A stretch of 64,000 bases of DNA from Streptomyces resistomycificus (GTDB lineage: Bacteria > Actinomycetota > Actinomycetes > Streptomycetales > Streptomycetaceae). The notes below the pieces were generated by a model, which saw only the letters and a program-made list of their open reading frames with translations, was not told where the DNA came from and ran no database searches. The position numbers and the translations under genes are program-made. The first letter of the stretch is position 1, and every line of letters begins with the position of its first letter. Location: positions 899,967 to 963,966 of the forward strand of contig NZ_KQ948990.1 of NCBI RefSeq assembly GCF_001514265.1, given 5' to 3'. Of the stretch, positions 1 through 8,375 are shown one piece after another.

Positions 1-285
1 GCCCGGGAACACGCGGAGGTCAGACCGCTGCCGGCCAGGAAGTCGGCGCGGGCCACGCCCAAGCAGGCGGGCGGCAAGAAGTCGACGTCCACGGCGAAGA
101 AGTCCACGGCCGCGAAGAAGACGACGGCCGCGAAGAAGACGACGGCGAAGTCGGCCCAGGGGGCCAGGAAGACGGCGTCGGCCGGCGGTACCGGTACCGC
201 GTCTGCCAGGAGCACGGCGGCGAAGAAGACCACCGCCAAGAAGACGCCGGCGAAGAAGACGGCGGCCCGCAAACGGACCGCGTGA
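1..285 (+). CDS. C-terminal tail of a lysine/alanine-rich protein (partial)
   Basis: Frame 1 is open from the window edge to a TGA at 283-285. The 94 visible residues are almost entirely Lys, Ala, Thr and Ser, with repeated AAKKTTAAKK-like units, and end in AARKRTA. Such basic, disordered tails occur in actinobacterial DNA-binding proteins, for example HupS-type HU proteins and Ku, where they add non-specific DNA affinity. The folded domain lies outside the window, so the family cannot be named. It converges with ppiB, whose stop is 60 bases away. Confidence 0.6.
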   Translation, partial: AREHAEVRPLPARKSARATPKQAGGKKSTSTAKKSTAAKKTTAAKKTTAKSAQGARKTASAGGTGTASARSTAAKKTTAKKTPAKKTAARKRTA

Positions 286-344
286 CCTGCGCACCGCGTG
301 GACTGCCCGTCGCAGCCGCAGGTCCCGTCAGCCCTGTCGGCCGG

Positions 345-845
345 TCAGTCGAGGACCTTGGCGCCCTCGATGATGACGGGCTGGGTGGGAACGTCCTGGA
401 AACCGCGGCTGCTGCCGGTGCGGACCGCCTTGATCTTGTCGACGACGTCCTGGCCCTCGGTGACCCGGCCGAAGACGGTGTAACCCCAACCGCGCATGTC
501 CTTCGACGTGTGGTTGAGGAACTCGTTGTCCGAGACGTTGATGAAGAACTGGGCGGTCGCGGAGTGCGGGTCGTTCGTCCGCGCCATCGCCACGGTGTAG
601 GCGGTGTTCTTCAGCCCGTTGTCGGCCTCGTTCTGGACGGGGGCCATGGTGGGCTTCTGCACCATGTCCGCGGTGAAACCGCCGCCCTGCGCCATGAAAC
701 CGTCGATCACCCGGTGGAAGACCGTGCCGTCGTAGTGCCCGTTGCGGACGTACGTGAGGAAGTTCTCGACCGTCTTGGGCGCCTCGGCGTCGTGCAGCTC
801 GAGAACGATACGGCCGAAGTTCGTGGTCAGCTCGACCCTGGACAT
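345..845 (-). CDS. ppiB: peptidyl-prolyl cis-trans isomerase (cyclophilin, PpiB type)
   Basis: This 166-residue single-domain cyclophilin has no signal peptide and should be cytoplasmic, catalysing proline cis-trans isomerisation during folding. Hallmarks are [14 protein letters not shown], containing the catalytic arginine, then NEADNGL, the AQFFINV core segment and WGYTVFGRV. The order and spacing closely follow E. coli PpiB. The ATG at 845 is chosen because the conserved N-terminus begins there ([11 protein letters not shown]); the open frame extends further upstream without homology. It lies 104 bases downstream of the acyltransferase gene on the same strand and may be transcribed with it. 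Confidence 0.93.
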   Translation of the reverse strand: MSRVELTTNFGRIVLELHDAEAPKTVENFLTYVRNGHYDGTVFHRVIDGFMAQGGGFTADMVQKPTMAPVQNEADNGLKNTAYTVAMARTNDPHSATAQFFINVSDNEFLNHTSKDMRGWGYTVFGRVTEGQDVVDKIKAVRTGSSRGFQDVPTQPVIIEGAKVLD

Positions 846-949
846 GTGAATCGTCCCTTTCTGGTGGGGCTTGGCCGCAGCATCCTGCCACACGGCCGTT
901 GACCAGGGCCGTTGCCGGGGCCGTACGCCTGGCGCCGGTCGACACCACG

Positions 950-2257
950 TCAGGCGACCTCGTCCAGGGCGCTTTTGGCGGACCTCTCCCGCCGTACGTC
1001 CGTCCGCCACCCGGACAGCACCACCAGCGCGATGCCCAGACCGACCCCCACCGTGGGCGCCACCGGCAGCCGTCCGTCGGGCGCGAACCCCCGCACGGCG
1101 AACCGGCTCAGCGCGGCGACGCACGCGACCAGCCCGAGCCACAGCGCCCAGGACCACCCCGGCCGGGCCCGCGGACCCACCCGCGCGTACACCGCGCCCA
1201 CCCCCCGCTCCAGGGGCCGCAACCCGACCACGAGCCCGGCCAGCACGCCCCCGAGCACCAGCAGCCACGGCACCCGCCACGCCCACCAGGCCGGCGACCC
1301 GAACCCGGGCTCGGGCGCGAGGCCTGGCAGATAGAGGACGGCGGCCACGACCAGCACGGGCACCATGTGCCACAGGTACAGCGTCATGCTGACCCCGCTC
1401 ACCACCCGGACCCGCCGCCACAGCCGCTCCCGCGCCAACACCCGCCGCAGCGGCGGCGCGAGCAGCAGACAGACCCCCACCTGGGCCACCACCCAGGCGA
1501 GCATCGCCGCCGACGGGGGATTGGTGTTGCTGGGGTCCTGCCCCGTCACCAGGATCAGACTGACCGGGTACGGCCCGGGGCCGACCAGCAGCGCGAAGGC
1601 GAGCCCGCCGCCCGCCGCCATCGCGGCGGCCCCGAGCGGCCGCCCGCCCAGCAGCCCGTCCCGCCGGCAGAACCCCAACTGGTAGGCGACACCCCACACG
1701 AGCACGTGGTTGAGCAGCCCGACGCCGAGGGCACCGGTCACGAGGGCGGCCGCGCCCAACGCCACGGGGACGAACACGCCCCACCGCCGATGCGCCGCGT
1801 GCAGCACCGGCGTGAGCGCACTGAGGACGAGATACACCGGCAGGAACCAGAACTGCATGGCCAGCGCCCACCCCACGAGCGCGAGGGTGTACGGATCCAC
1901 ACCGACGGCCGCCGAAACCCCCACGGCGACCAGCACCACCCCGCAGTACACCCCGGTCGGCAGCAGCAGCCGCAGCGCCCGCAGGCCCACCCACCCCGCG
2001 GCCCTGCCGCCCGCATCCCGGTGCCGCTCCCAGGAGCCGCCCGCGGCATGCCCGCCGGCGAAGAAGAACAACGGCATGACCTGGAACAGAAGGGTCAGCC
2101 ACTGGGTCCACGGCATCTCGGCCAACAGCTCCGGCGCCCGGATCTCCCCACCGTCACCCCGCACCAGCCCGGTGATCAGCCAGTGTCCGAACACCACCGC
2201 ACCGATCGCCCACGCACGCAGGAAGTCGACGTACCGGTCCCTGTTCACAGGCCGCAC
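950..2257 (-). CDS. acyltransferase 3 family membrane protein
   Basis: The protein has about 435 residues and roughly ten hydrophobic segments. The first membrane helix carries [11 protein letters not shown]...FGHW, in which Arg14 and His25 form the R-X10-H arrangement of acyltransferase-3 enzymes. These transfer acyl groups to sugars, antibiotics or cell-envelope polymers at the cytoplasmic membrane. The substrate cannot be inferred here. GTG at 2257 follows a GCGGA-like ribosome site; GTG at 2248 is equally compatible with the first motif. The much longer upstream reading frame is GC-driven and has no membrane or family character. It is divergent from the unknown membrane protein gene at 2530. 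Confidence 0.83.
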   Translation of the reverse strand: MRPVNRDRYVDFLRAWAIGAVVFGHWLITGLVRGDGGEIRAPELLAEMPWTQWLTLLFQVMPLFFFAGGHAAGGSWERHRDAGGRAAGWVGLRALRLLLPTGVYCGVVLVAVGVSAAVGVDPYTLALVGWALAMQFWFLPVYLVLSALTPVLHAAHRRWGVFVPVALGAAALVTGALGVGLLNHVLVWGVAYQLGFCRRDGLLGGRPLGAAAMAAGGGLAFALLVGPGPYPVSLILVTGQDPSNTNPPSAAMLAWVVAQVGVCLLLAPPLRRVLARERLWRRVRVVSGVSMTLYLWHMVPVLVVAAVLYLPGLAPEPGFGSPAWWAWRVPWLLVLGGVLAGLVVGLRPLERGVGAVYARVGPRARPGWSWALWLGLVACVAALSRFAVRGFAPDGRLPVAPTVGVGLGIALVVLSGWRTDVRRERSAKSALDEVA

Positions 2258-2529
2258 CGAAGTCCGCTCATGTCCGCGATGCTGCCCCAACGGCCGAGCC
2301 ACCGCGCCGGTGAGCCCGTGCCGCAACCATTCCGTGCCCGGTACGACACCACACCGCGAACGCCTCGGGCCTTGGCTTGCGAAGAGGCTGTCGAGGCGGA
2401 CACTGAGGAGTAGGGGCGGGACCGCGACCGGGTGATCAGCCGGATGCCACCGGTACCGCGCGGAATTGCGCATCCCGCATCCCGAATCCCCACCTCCACG
2501 GAATGGACAGTCGGGCGGAGGGCCGAGCG

Positions 2530-3582
2530 ATGGCGGCAACCCCTGTGCACAGCATCCCGGACGAGTACGGGGACGTGGCGGGGACGAGAAAATCCTCGTG
2601 GCATCAACGGGCCTCCGCCTACGTCGCCGAACTCCAGGGGGAACTGGACGCGATCGAGGCCAGCGGCGAACTGTCGTGCGAGAGGGAGCGGTTGGTGAAG
2701 AAGGCCATCGTGCAACTCGGCGCCGCTCGGCAGGCCCTGAACGGCAGGGATACGCCGTTGTCCCTGCTGTCCGGTTCCTCGATGGACCGGGCCTGGGCGA
2801 ATATCCACCGGGCCGAACTGAGCGTCCTGAAGCTCGCCGGTGAGGCAGACCTCGCCTGGTGGGGAACCGAAGTCCTCGCGCGCGCCAAGCAGCACCTGGG
2901 CACCGAGGACCCGCTGCGGAGTGAGCTGGCGGCGCAGGTCCAGACGAACGGGCGGCAGGTCTGCCCCCAGTTCAAGGACCTCGTAGTACGGGCCCTGCGC
3001 GCCGCCAACGACGCTCAGGACCTGGAACGAGCGAGGGCGCGAAGCTTCCGCAACATCCTGCTGACGTCCGTACTCCTCACCAGCGTGATCGCCGGACTCC
3101 TCGTCCTGTGGGGATACGTCGAACCGTCGGCGATAGCCCAGAAACTCTGCTTCAAATCACCGCAGAACGCGGACTTCTGCCCGATCGGCGGGGCGGCGTC
3201 CGGCGGTGACGTCCTCATCGTGGAGTTCTTCGGACTGTGCGGAGCGGCCTTGGCGGGAGCCGTCTCCCTGCGCCACATCCAGGGCACGGCAACGCCGTAC
3301 ATGGTGCCCATCTGCCTTATGCTGCTGCGCCTGCCGATCGGCGCCCTGGCCGCGGTGTTCGGCCTCCTGATAATCCAGGGCGGATTCGTGCCGGGACTCT
3401 CGGATCTCGACAGCGGAGCGCAAGTACTCGCCTGGGCCCTGGTGTTCGGCATCGCGCAGGAGACGGTAACCCGTCTCGTCGACGAACAGGGCCAGAAGGT
3501 GCTGGGCAACGTCCGCGGACCTTCGCGAGGCTTCGAGGAGGAGGAGGACGATCAGCAGACCCCGTACCGTCCGTCAGCATGA
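2530..3582 (+). CDS. membrane protein of unknown function
   Basis: I do not recognise a family. The 350-residue product has a soluble, mostly helical N-terminal half (residues 1-170), then about four hydrophobic segments near residues 174-197, 228-250, 257-286 and 295-313. A short hydrophilic, acidic tail with EEEEDD follows. Two Cys (in KLCF and DFCP) sit in the loop between the first two membrane segments. ATG 2530 is preferred over ATG 2503 because GGAGG lies nine bases upstream. Its stop overlaps the start of the AlkD-like gene (ATGA), so the two are translationally coupled and probably share a context such as envelope or genotoxic stress; that link is inference. Confidence 0.75.
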   Translation: MAATPVHSIPDEYGDVAGTRKSSWHQRASAYVAELQGELDAIEASGELSCERERLVKKAIVQLGAARQALNGRDTPLSLLSGSSMDRAWANIHRAELSVLKLAGEADLAWWGTEVLARAKQHLGTEDPLRSELAAQVQTNGRQVCPQFKDLVVRALRAANDAQDLERARARSFRNILLTSVLLTSVIAGLLVLWGYVEPSAIAQKLCFKSPQNADFCPIGGAASGGDVLIVEFFGLCGAALAGAVSLRHIQGTATPYMVPICLMLLRLPIGALAAVFGLLIIQGGFVPGLSDLDSGAQVLAWALVFGIAQETVTRLVDEQGQKVLGNVRGPSRGFEEEEDDQQTPYRPSA

Positions 3583-4277
3583 CGACGGGCACCCTGAACG
3601 AACTGCGGTCAGCGCTGCGGAGCCAAGCGGAGCCCGGCATCCGGGCGCAGCACATGCGGGTACTCAGACCCGCGGACGGCGACGAACTGCTCGGCGTACG
3701 CGTCCCGGTGATGCGTGACCTGGCCCGGCGCTACCCGAAGCTGCCGCCGGCGGACGTGGACGTCCTGCTGCACAGCCGGGTGCACGAGGAACGGTTCGTC
3801 GGCCTGCTGGTCCTCGCCGAACAGGCGCGGCGTGCGCGGGGCGCCGACCTGAAGGCACTCGTCGACTTCTATCTGGCCCGCACGGATTGCGTGGACAACT
3901 GGGATCTGGTGGACTGCTCCGCGCATCTCGTCCTGGGCCCGTGGCTCCTGGACGGCGCACCGCTGGCCGTCCTGGACGAGCTGGCCGCGTCACCGCGGCT
4001 GTGGGACCGGAGGATCGCCGTCCTGGCCACGCTGGCACTGATCAGGGCAGGCCGCTTCGAGCCGACCCTCCACCTCGCTCTCACGCTCCGCCGGGATCCG
4101 GAACCGCTGATCCACAAGGCGGTGGGCTGGATGCTGAGAGAGATCGGCCGCCGAGACCGGCAGATGATGCTGACCTTCCTCGACCAGCACCTCCCCGACC
4201 TCCCGAGGCTCACCGTGCGATACGCCACGGAACACCTGCCACCGGACCAGCGGGCGCGGTACGTGAAGAGGCGGTAG
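3579..4277 (+). CDS. DNA alkylation repair protein (AlkD-like, HEAT repeats)
   Basis: The 232-residue protein is built of helical HEAT-like repeats. The diagnostic segment TDCVDNWDLVDCSAH resembles the AlkD family motif NWDLVD, which supplies a DNA-contacting Trp and the catalytic Asp. A later Trp-rich helix, KAVGWMLREIGR, also fits. AlkD glycosylases excise positively charged alkylpurines such as N3-methyladenine and N7-methylguanine. The ATG at 3579 overlaps the preceding stop by four bases (ATGA), and no independent ribosome site is evident, so expression should depend on the upstream membrane-protein gene. Confidence 0.88.
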   Translation: MTTGTLNELRSALRSQAEPGIRAQHMRVLRPADGDELLGVRVPVMRDLARRYPKLPPADVDVLLHSRVHEERFVGLLVLAEQARRARGADLKALVDFYLARTDCVDNWDLVDCSAHLVLGPWLLDGAPLAVLDELAASPRLWDRRIAVLATLALIRAGRFEPTLHLALTLRRDPEPLIHKAVGWMLREIGRRDRQMMLTFLDQHLPDLPRLTVRYATEHLPPDQRARYVKRR

Positions 4278-4299
4278 AGCCTGTGCGCCGTCCGACACC

Positions 4300-4480
4300 G
4301 GAGACGCGTGAACGCGTCCGCCTCGGCATGCAGGTTGAGGCCGAACTCGACCTGGACCTCGTCGGGGGACTGCGCCGCCGACTGGATGTGGGAGACGACC
4401 GCGTGCATGGCGGGCTGCACGCGGTATATGGCGTCCTCGAAGGAGCGCTGAGCACGTTCGGCGCAATGCGTTCTGCACAT
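4300..4480 (-). pseudogene. decayed trypsin-co-occurring (trypco1-like) domain fragment
   Basis: From the ATG at 4480 the minus strand reads a segment resembling the small trypsin-co-occurring domain 1: SFEDAI, then VQPAMHAVVSHIQ, then the signature SPDEVQVEFGLNLHAEADAF at about 4310-4444. The usual C-terminal beta strands after AEADAF (normally ending in a VTLTW-like run) are missing. Instead the frame continues antisense through the AlkD gene. The piece is probably a 3'-truncated remnant. The surrounding region 4278-4650 has no other gene-like signal. Recognition of the family is from memory of its motif and is tentative. Confidence 0.42.
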
Positions 4481-4653
4481 CGGCGGGACGGTGGTGAGGC
4501 ACGGACTTTCCGCCGCGTGATCATGGCTTCTCCGGCGTCCGGTCGGGGACTGCTCGGACCGACATCTGCCGGAGCGACCGCCGTCCCGAGCCGTCTGCTG
4601 GGGACCTGTGCGCGCCGCGGCTTCGGCGCCTGGCACGTGGCCGCACATACGCA

Positions 4654-4693
4654 AAGACCCCACCCTCAGCGTTTCCGCTGACGACGGGGTCTT
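4654..4693 (-). terminator. intrinsic terminator of the tRNA-Arg gene
   Basis: On the minus strand, AAGACCCCG...CGGGGTCTT-type arms enclose an inner GTCAGCG/CGCTGA pairing, giving a long hairpin that ends in GGGTCTTT about 20 bases past the tRNA 3' end. Position and orientation fit termination of the tRNA transcript. Confidence 0.75.
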
Positions 4694-4711
4694 CAGGCAC
4701 CTCATACAGGG

Positions 4712-4783
4712 TGCCCCCGGCAGGATTCGAACCTGCGCACACGGCTCCGGAGGCCGTTGCTCTATCCCCTGAGCTACGGGGGC
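4712..4783 (-). tRNA. tRNA-Arg (anticodon CCG)
   Basis: The minus strand folds as a 72-base cloverleaf. The 7-bp acceptor is GCCCCCG/CGGGGGC with discriminator A at 4712. The D stem is GCTC/GAGC, the anticodon stem ACGGC/GCCGT with loop CTCCGGA (anticodon CCG), the variable loop has four bases, and the T arm is GCAGG-TTCGAAT-CCTGC. The 3' CCA is not encoded, as is usual in Streptomyces. A TAGGGT hexamer at 4817-4822 on the minus strand is a plausible -10 element. No copy of the tRNA 3' end was noticed elsewhere in the window, so there is no evidence of a resident integrative element. Confidence 0.95.
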
Positions 4784-4988
4784 GTGTCGGTCGCGGTGTT
4801 CGCGGCGACGGGTAGAACCCTACCAGTTCTGTCGGGGTGTTCATGAACAGGTTTCCCGGCGTCAGGGGAGGTCGGGCCCGGCCCTCGGGGAGGGGGCAGA
4901 TCGCGCTTGCGAGGGGAGGGGTGCCCCGCACGGGGTGGAAGTGGGGAAAACCCGGACGCGGTGGCCGGTGTCGACCTACTCTCGACTT

Positions 4989-5456
4989 GTGCCAGGCGCG
5001 TCGGGCCGGGTGCTTGTTGTGGACGACAACAAGGTCATCCGGCAGCTGATCAGGGTCAATCTCGAGCTGGAGGGTCTCGAGGTCGTGACCGCGGCCGATG
5101 GTGCCGAGTGTCTGGATGTCGTACATCAGGTGCGGCCCGATGTGGTCACCCTCGACGTCGTGATGCCCCGGTTGGACGGGCTCCGCACCGCCGCACAGTT
5201 GCGGAGCGACCCGCGGACCAGTCACCTCCCCCTCGCCATCGTCAGCGCCTGTACGCAGCACGAGGTGGAGGCCGGCCTCGACGTTGGTGTCGACGCGTTC
5301 CTCGCCAAGCCCTTCGAACCCGCCGAACTCGTGCGGCTCGTACGGGAGTTGATCGAGCGGGAGCAGAGCGGGGCGTCCGAGGGCGCGGACGGCATGGTGT
5401 TCGGGAGTGTGCTCGGAGGCGGAGAGGCCGAGCGAGCCGGCAGCACCGGCGCCTGA
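4989..5456 (+). CDS. single-domain response regulator (CheY-like)
   Basis: A receiver domain fills the 155-residue product: acidic pair VVDDN near residues 11-14, phospho-acceptor Asp56 in TLDVVMP, and the conserved Lys in FLAKPF. No output domain follows, only a Gly/Ala/Glu-rich tail of about 30 residues. It probably passes a phosphoryl group or docks to a partner. There is no ribosome site before the GTG at 4989, but TACTCT ends six bases upstream, so a leaderless transcript is likely. No kinase gene is adjacent; the partner is unknown. Confidence 0.82.
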   Translation: MPGASGRVLVVDDNKVIRQLIRVNLELEGLEVVTAADGAECLDVVHQVRPDVVTLDVVMPRLDGLRTAAQLRSDPRTSHLPLAIVSACTQHEVEAGLDVGVDAFLAKPFEPAELVRLVRELIEREQSGASEGADGMVFGSVLGGGEAERAGSTGA

Positions 5457-5482
5457 CCCACACCTTCCCGCCTAATATCCCT

Positions 5483-5517
5483 CCAGCGACCAGCGACCAG
5501 CGACCAGCGACCAGCGG
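5483..5517 (+). repeat. heptanucleotide tandem repeat (CCAGCGA x5)
   Basis: Five consecutive copies of CCAGCGA, the last ending in G, lie in the 312-base intergenic stretch 5457-5768. The rest of the stretch is a C-rich, purine-poor run with no convincing gene. It ends in TACGCT at 5757-5762, a likely -10 element for nrtL. Confidence 0.85.
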
Positions 5518-5768
5518 ACGGCACCGCACCTGCTCCGCAGCGTCTGCCTCTTGGACGCCAGGGCCCCCGCCCCGCGCCCTCGCCCTTCCGCCCTCGACGC
5601 CAGAGTCCGCCCCCCGCCGGCCCGCCCACCCCCCCGGTGACCCGGCCCGACGCAGGGGCCACCCTCCGACCCGCCCAGCCCCGCCCCTCGCGGAAGACCC
5701 GTCCACATCCCGGACCCCCGTCCAAACCAACTAGCCTGCCCACCCCCCTCCTCCCCTACGCTTGTCCC

Positions 5769-6818
5769 GTGACCCCCGTCGAGCTCTCCCGTACCGTGCT
5801 GCGCGCGGTGCGTCGTGCTGTCGACGAGGGGGAGCTGAGCGTGACCGTGCCGGGGCGGGCCGTGGTGACCGTGCCAGGGGCCGGGGGGTGTGGGGACTAC
5901 GCCACCAACATCGCGCTGCAGCTCGCCCGGCCGGCCGGGCAGCCACCGCTGCGCGTCGCCGAGATCCTCCGGTCCCGTCTCGCGGGCGCTGACGGCGTCA
6001 CCGACGTCGTCGTCACGGGGCCCGGGTTCCTCAACATCAGCTTGCGGAGCGAGTCCTCCGCCGACCTTGTCGGAGAGATCCTGCGGCGCGGGCGGCGGTA
6101 CGGATACGCCGACGGGCCCACCGGGCAGATCGTCCAGCTCCACGCCCCCCACGAGCTCCGTGCCGTCGTCGTCATGGGTGTCGTCGCCCGGCTGCTGCGC
6201 TCCCAGGGGGCCCTCGTCCGCACCAGCTGCGAGGCTCGCCCCGAGCCGGCCTGGACGGACGTCCTCGGCGCCGACGTCGACGCGTACGGCACCCCCGGCG
6301 CACCCGCCCCCCTCGACGTCAACGTACGACCCGTACCGGCGCCCCCCGACGACCCGGATCCCACCCGCCTCGGCCGCGACGCCACCCGCTGGGCGCTGCT
6401 CCACCCCGCCGCCCACGACCGCCCCCGCCTCAGCGACGACCACCTCGTCCAGCGCGAGAGCAACCCCCTCTTCCGCGTCCGTTACGCCCACGCCCGCACC
6501 CGGGCCCTCAGCCGCAACGCCGCCGACCTGCACTTCGACGCCGAACCCGGCGACGTGAGCGACGGCCTCGTCACACCCCTCGCCGACCACCCCCGCGTCC
6601 TGGCCCGAGCCGCGGCGCACCGGAGCCCGGACCTCCTGGCCCGGCACCTCGTCACCGTCGCCGACGCCGTTCTGCCTCTCCTGCCCACCGTCCTGCCGCG
6701 CGGTGAGGAGAAACCCTCGGCCGCCCACCGTGCCCGGCTCGCCCTCGCCGAAGCCGCCGGGACGGTGCTGGCCGGTGGCCTGTCCCTGCTCGGCATCGAC
6801 GCACCCCGACACCTCTGA
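5769..6818 (+). CDS. nrtL: ArgS-related anticodon-binding protein NrtL
   Basis: The 349-residue product resembles arginyl-tRNA synthetase with the catalytic core removed. Residues ~1-110 match the ArgS additional N-terminal domain ([22 protein letters not shown]). The place where HIGH should stand reads LHAPHELRA, and no KMSKS loop is present. The C-terminal half from [16 protein letters not shown] matches the DALR-type anticodon-binding domain. It therefore should not charge tRNA and may bind tRNA. GTG 5769 is chosen because TACGCT ends six bases upstream with no ribosome site, suggesting a leaderless message. lysA follows after 17 bases, so the two probably form an operon. Confidence 0.85.
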   Translation: MTPVELSRTVLRAVRRAVDEGELSVTVPGRAVVTVPGAGGCGDYATNIALQLARPAGQPPLRVAEILRSRLAGADGVTDVVVTGPGFLNISLRSESSADLVGEILRRGRRYGYADGPTGQIVQLHAPHELRAVVVMGVVARLLRSQGALVRTSCEARPEPAWTDVLGADVDAYGTPGAPAPLDVNVRPVPAPPDDPDPTRLGRDATRWALLHPAAHDRPRLSDDHLVQRESNPLFRVRYAHARTRALSRNAADLHFDAEPGDVSDGLVTPLADHPRVLARAAAHRSPDLLARHLVTVADAVLPLLPTVLPRGEEKPSAAHRARLALAEAAGTVLAGGLSLLGIDAPRHL

Positions 6819-6835
6819 GAGAGCCACCCGAGAAG

Positions 6836-8227
6836 ATGAGCCGTTCCGCACACCCCGCCGGGCCCCGTCACGCCGATGTTCTGCCCGAGGGCCACTACTC
6901 GGCCCCGCCCGCCGACCTCAACGCCCTCGACCCGAGGGTGTGGGCGCAGACCGTCGACCGCGACGCGGACGGTGTCGTCACCGTCGGCGGTATCGACGTA
7001 CAGACCCTCGCCGAGGAGCACGGCACCCCCGCCTACGTCATCGACGAGACGGACTTCCGGGCCCGCGCCCGCGCCTGGCGCACCGCCTTCGGACACGACG
7101 CCGACGTCTTCTACGCCGGCAAGGCCTTCCTCTCCCGTGCGATCGTGCGGTGGCTGCACGAGGAAGGGCTCAACCTCGACGTCTGCTCCGGCGGTGAACT
7201 CGCCACCGCCCTCTCCGCGGGCATGCCCGCCGACCGCATCGCCTTCCACGGCAACAACAAGTCGGTGCAGGAGATCCACCGGGCCATCGAAGCGGGCGTC
7301 GGACGTATCGTCCTCGACTCCTTCCAGGAGATCGTGCGGGTCGCCCACATCGCGCAGTCCCTCGGCAAGCGGCAGCGCGTGCAGATCCGCATCACCGTCG
7401 GCGTCGAGGCCCACACGCACGAGTTCATCGCCACCGCCCACGAGGACCAGAAGTTCGGCATCCCGCTGGCCGGCGGACAGGCCGCCGAGGCGGTCCGGCG
7501 TGCTCTGCGGCTCGACGGCCTCGAGCTGATCGGGATCCACTCCCACATCGGATCGCAGATCTTCGACATGTCCGGCTTCGAGGTGGCCGCCCACCGGGTG
7601 GTCGGGCTGCTGAAGGACATTCGTGACGAGCACGGCGTCGAACTGCCCGAGATCGACCTCGGGGGCGGCCTCGGCATCGCCTACACCAGCGCCGACGACC
7701 CCCGCGAGCCCCACGAGATCGCCAAGGCGCTCACCGAGATCGTCACCCGTGAGTGCGAGGCCGCCAAGCTGCGGACGCCCCGGATCTCCGTCGAGCCGGG
7801 GCGGGCCATCGTCGGCCCGACCGCCTTCACGCTCTACGAGGTCGGCACCATCAAGCCCCTCGACGGGCTGCGCACGTACGTCTCCGTCGACGGCGGCATG
7901 TCCGACAACATCCGTACGGCGCTCTACGACGCCGAGTACAGCGTCGCCCTCGTCTCCCGCAGGAGCGACGCCGAGCCCATGCTCGCCCGCGTCGTCGGCA
8001 AGCACTGCGAGAGCGGTGACATCGTGGTGAAGGACGCGTTCCTGCCGGCCGACCTGGCACCGGGTGACCTGATCGCCGTACCGGCGACCGGCGCGTACTG
8101 CCGGTCCATGGCCAGCAACTACAACCATGTGCTGCGCCCGCCGGTCGTCGCGGTCAACGCCGGCGAGTCCCGGGTGATCGTCCGCCGCGAGACGGAGGAG
8201 GACCTCCTGCGCCTCGACGTCGGGTGA
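6836..8227 (+). CDS. lysA: diaminopimelate decarboxylase
   Basis: LysA removes CO2 from meso-diaminopimelate to give L-lysine, the last step of lysine synthesis, using PLP. The 463-residue length is typical. Lys96 in FYAGKAFLS is the PLP lysine; [16 protein letters not shown] and EPGRAIVG are family glycine-rich phosphate-binding and structural motifs; CESGDIV supplies the catalytic cysteine from the partner subunit. Start ATG 6836 has GAGAAG just upstream. It follows nrtL closely and precedes hom, linking the two branches of aspartate-family synthesis. Confidence 0.96.
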   Translation: MSRSAHPAGPRHADVLPEGHYSAPPADLNALDPRVWAQTVDRDADGVVTVGGIDVQTLAEEHGTPAYVIDETDFRARARAWRTAFGHDADVFYAGKAFLSRAIVRWLHEEGLNLDVCSGGELATALSAGMPADRIAFHGNNKSVQEIHRAIEAGVGRIVLDSFQEIVRVAHIAQSLGKRQRVQIRITVGVEAHTHEFIATAHEDQKFGIPLAGGQAAEAVRRALRLDGLELIGIHSHIGSQIFDMSGFEVAAHRVVGLLKDIRDEHGVELPEIDLGGGLGIAYTSADDPREPHEIAKALTEIVTRECEAAKLRTPRISVEPGRAIVGPTAFTLYEVGTIKPLDGLRTYVSVDGGMSDNIRTALYDAEYSVALVSRRSDAEPMLARVVGKHCESGDIVVKDAFLPADLAPGDLIAVPATGAYCRSMASNYNHVLRPPVVAVNAGESRVIVRRETEEDLLRLDVG

Positions 8228-8375
8228 GTCGCCCCGCACAGAAGGGGCGGAAGATCTCCTGTCTCCCGCCCCCGTACAAATGAAATCGATGTCTCACGAT
8301 CCGGACATGGGATAGAAACTCCCGTCCGGTGAGTGAGACTGGACCAACCGTGACGGTATGAGGAAACGAGGTCGG

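Noticed and set aside
1..285. AAG/GCG-rich repeats at the left edge as a possible CRISPR or satellite
   Set aside because: The units code in frame for a Lys/Ala-rich tail and have no spacer structure.
345..2111. 588-codon minus-strand frame joining ppiB to acyltransferase antisense sequence
   Set aside because: Only the last 166 codons are ppiB. Upstream, a different frame encodes the acyltransferase with clear membrane helices and the R-X10-H motif.
4712..4783. tRNA-Arg as an occupied attachment site of an integrative element
   Set aside because: No duplicate of the tRNA 3' end and no integrase or mobile genes were found nearby.
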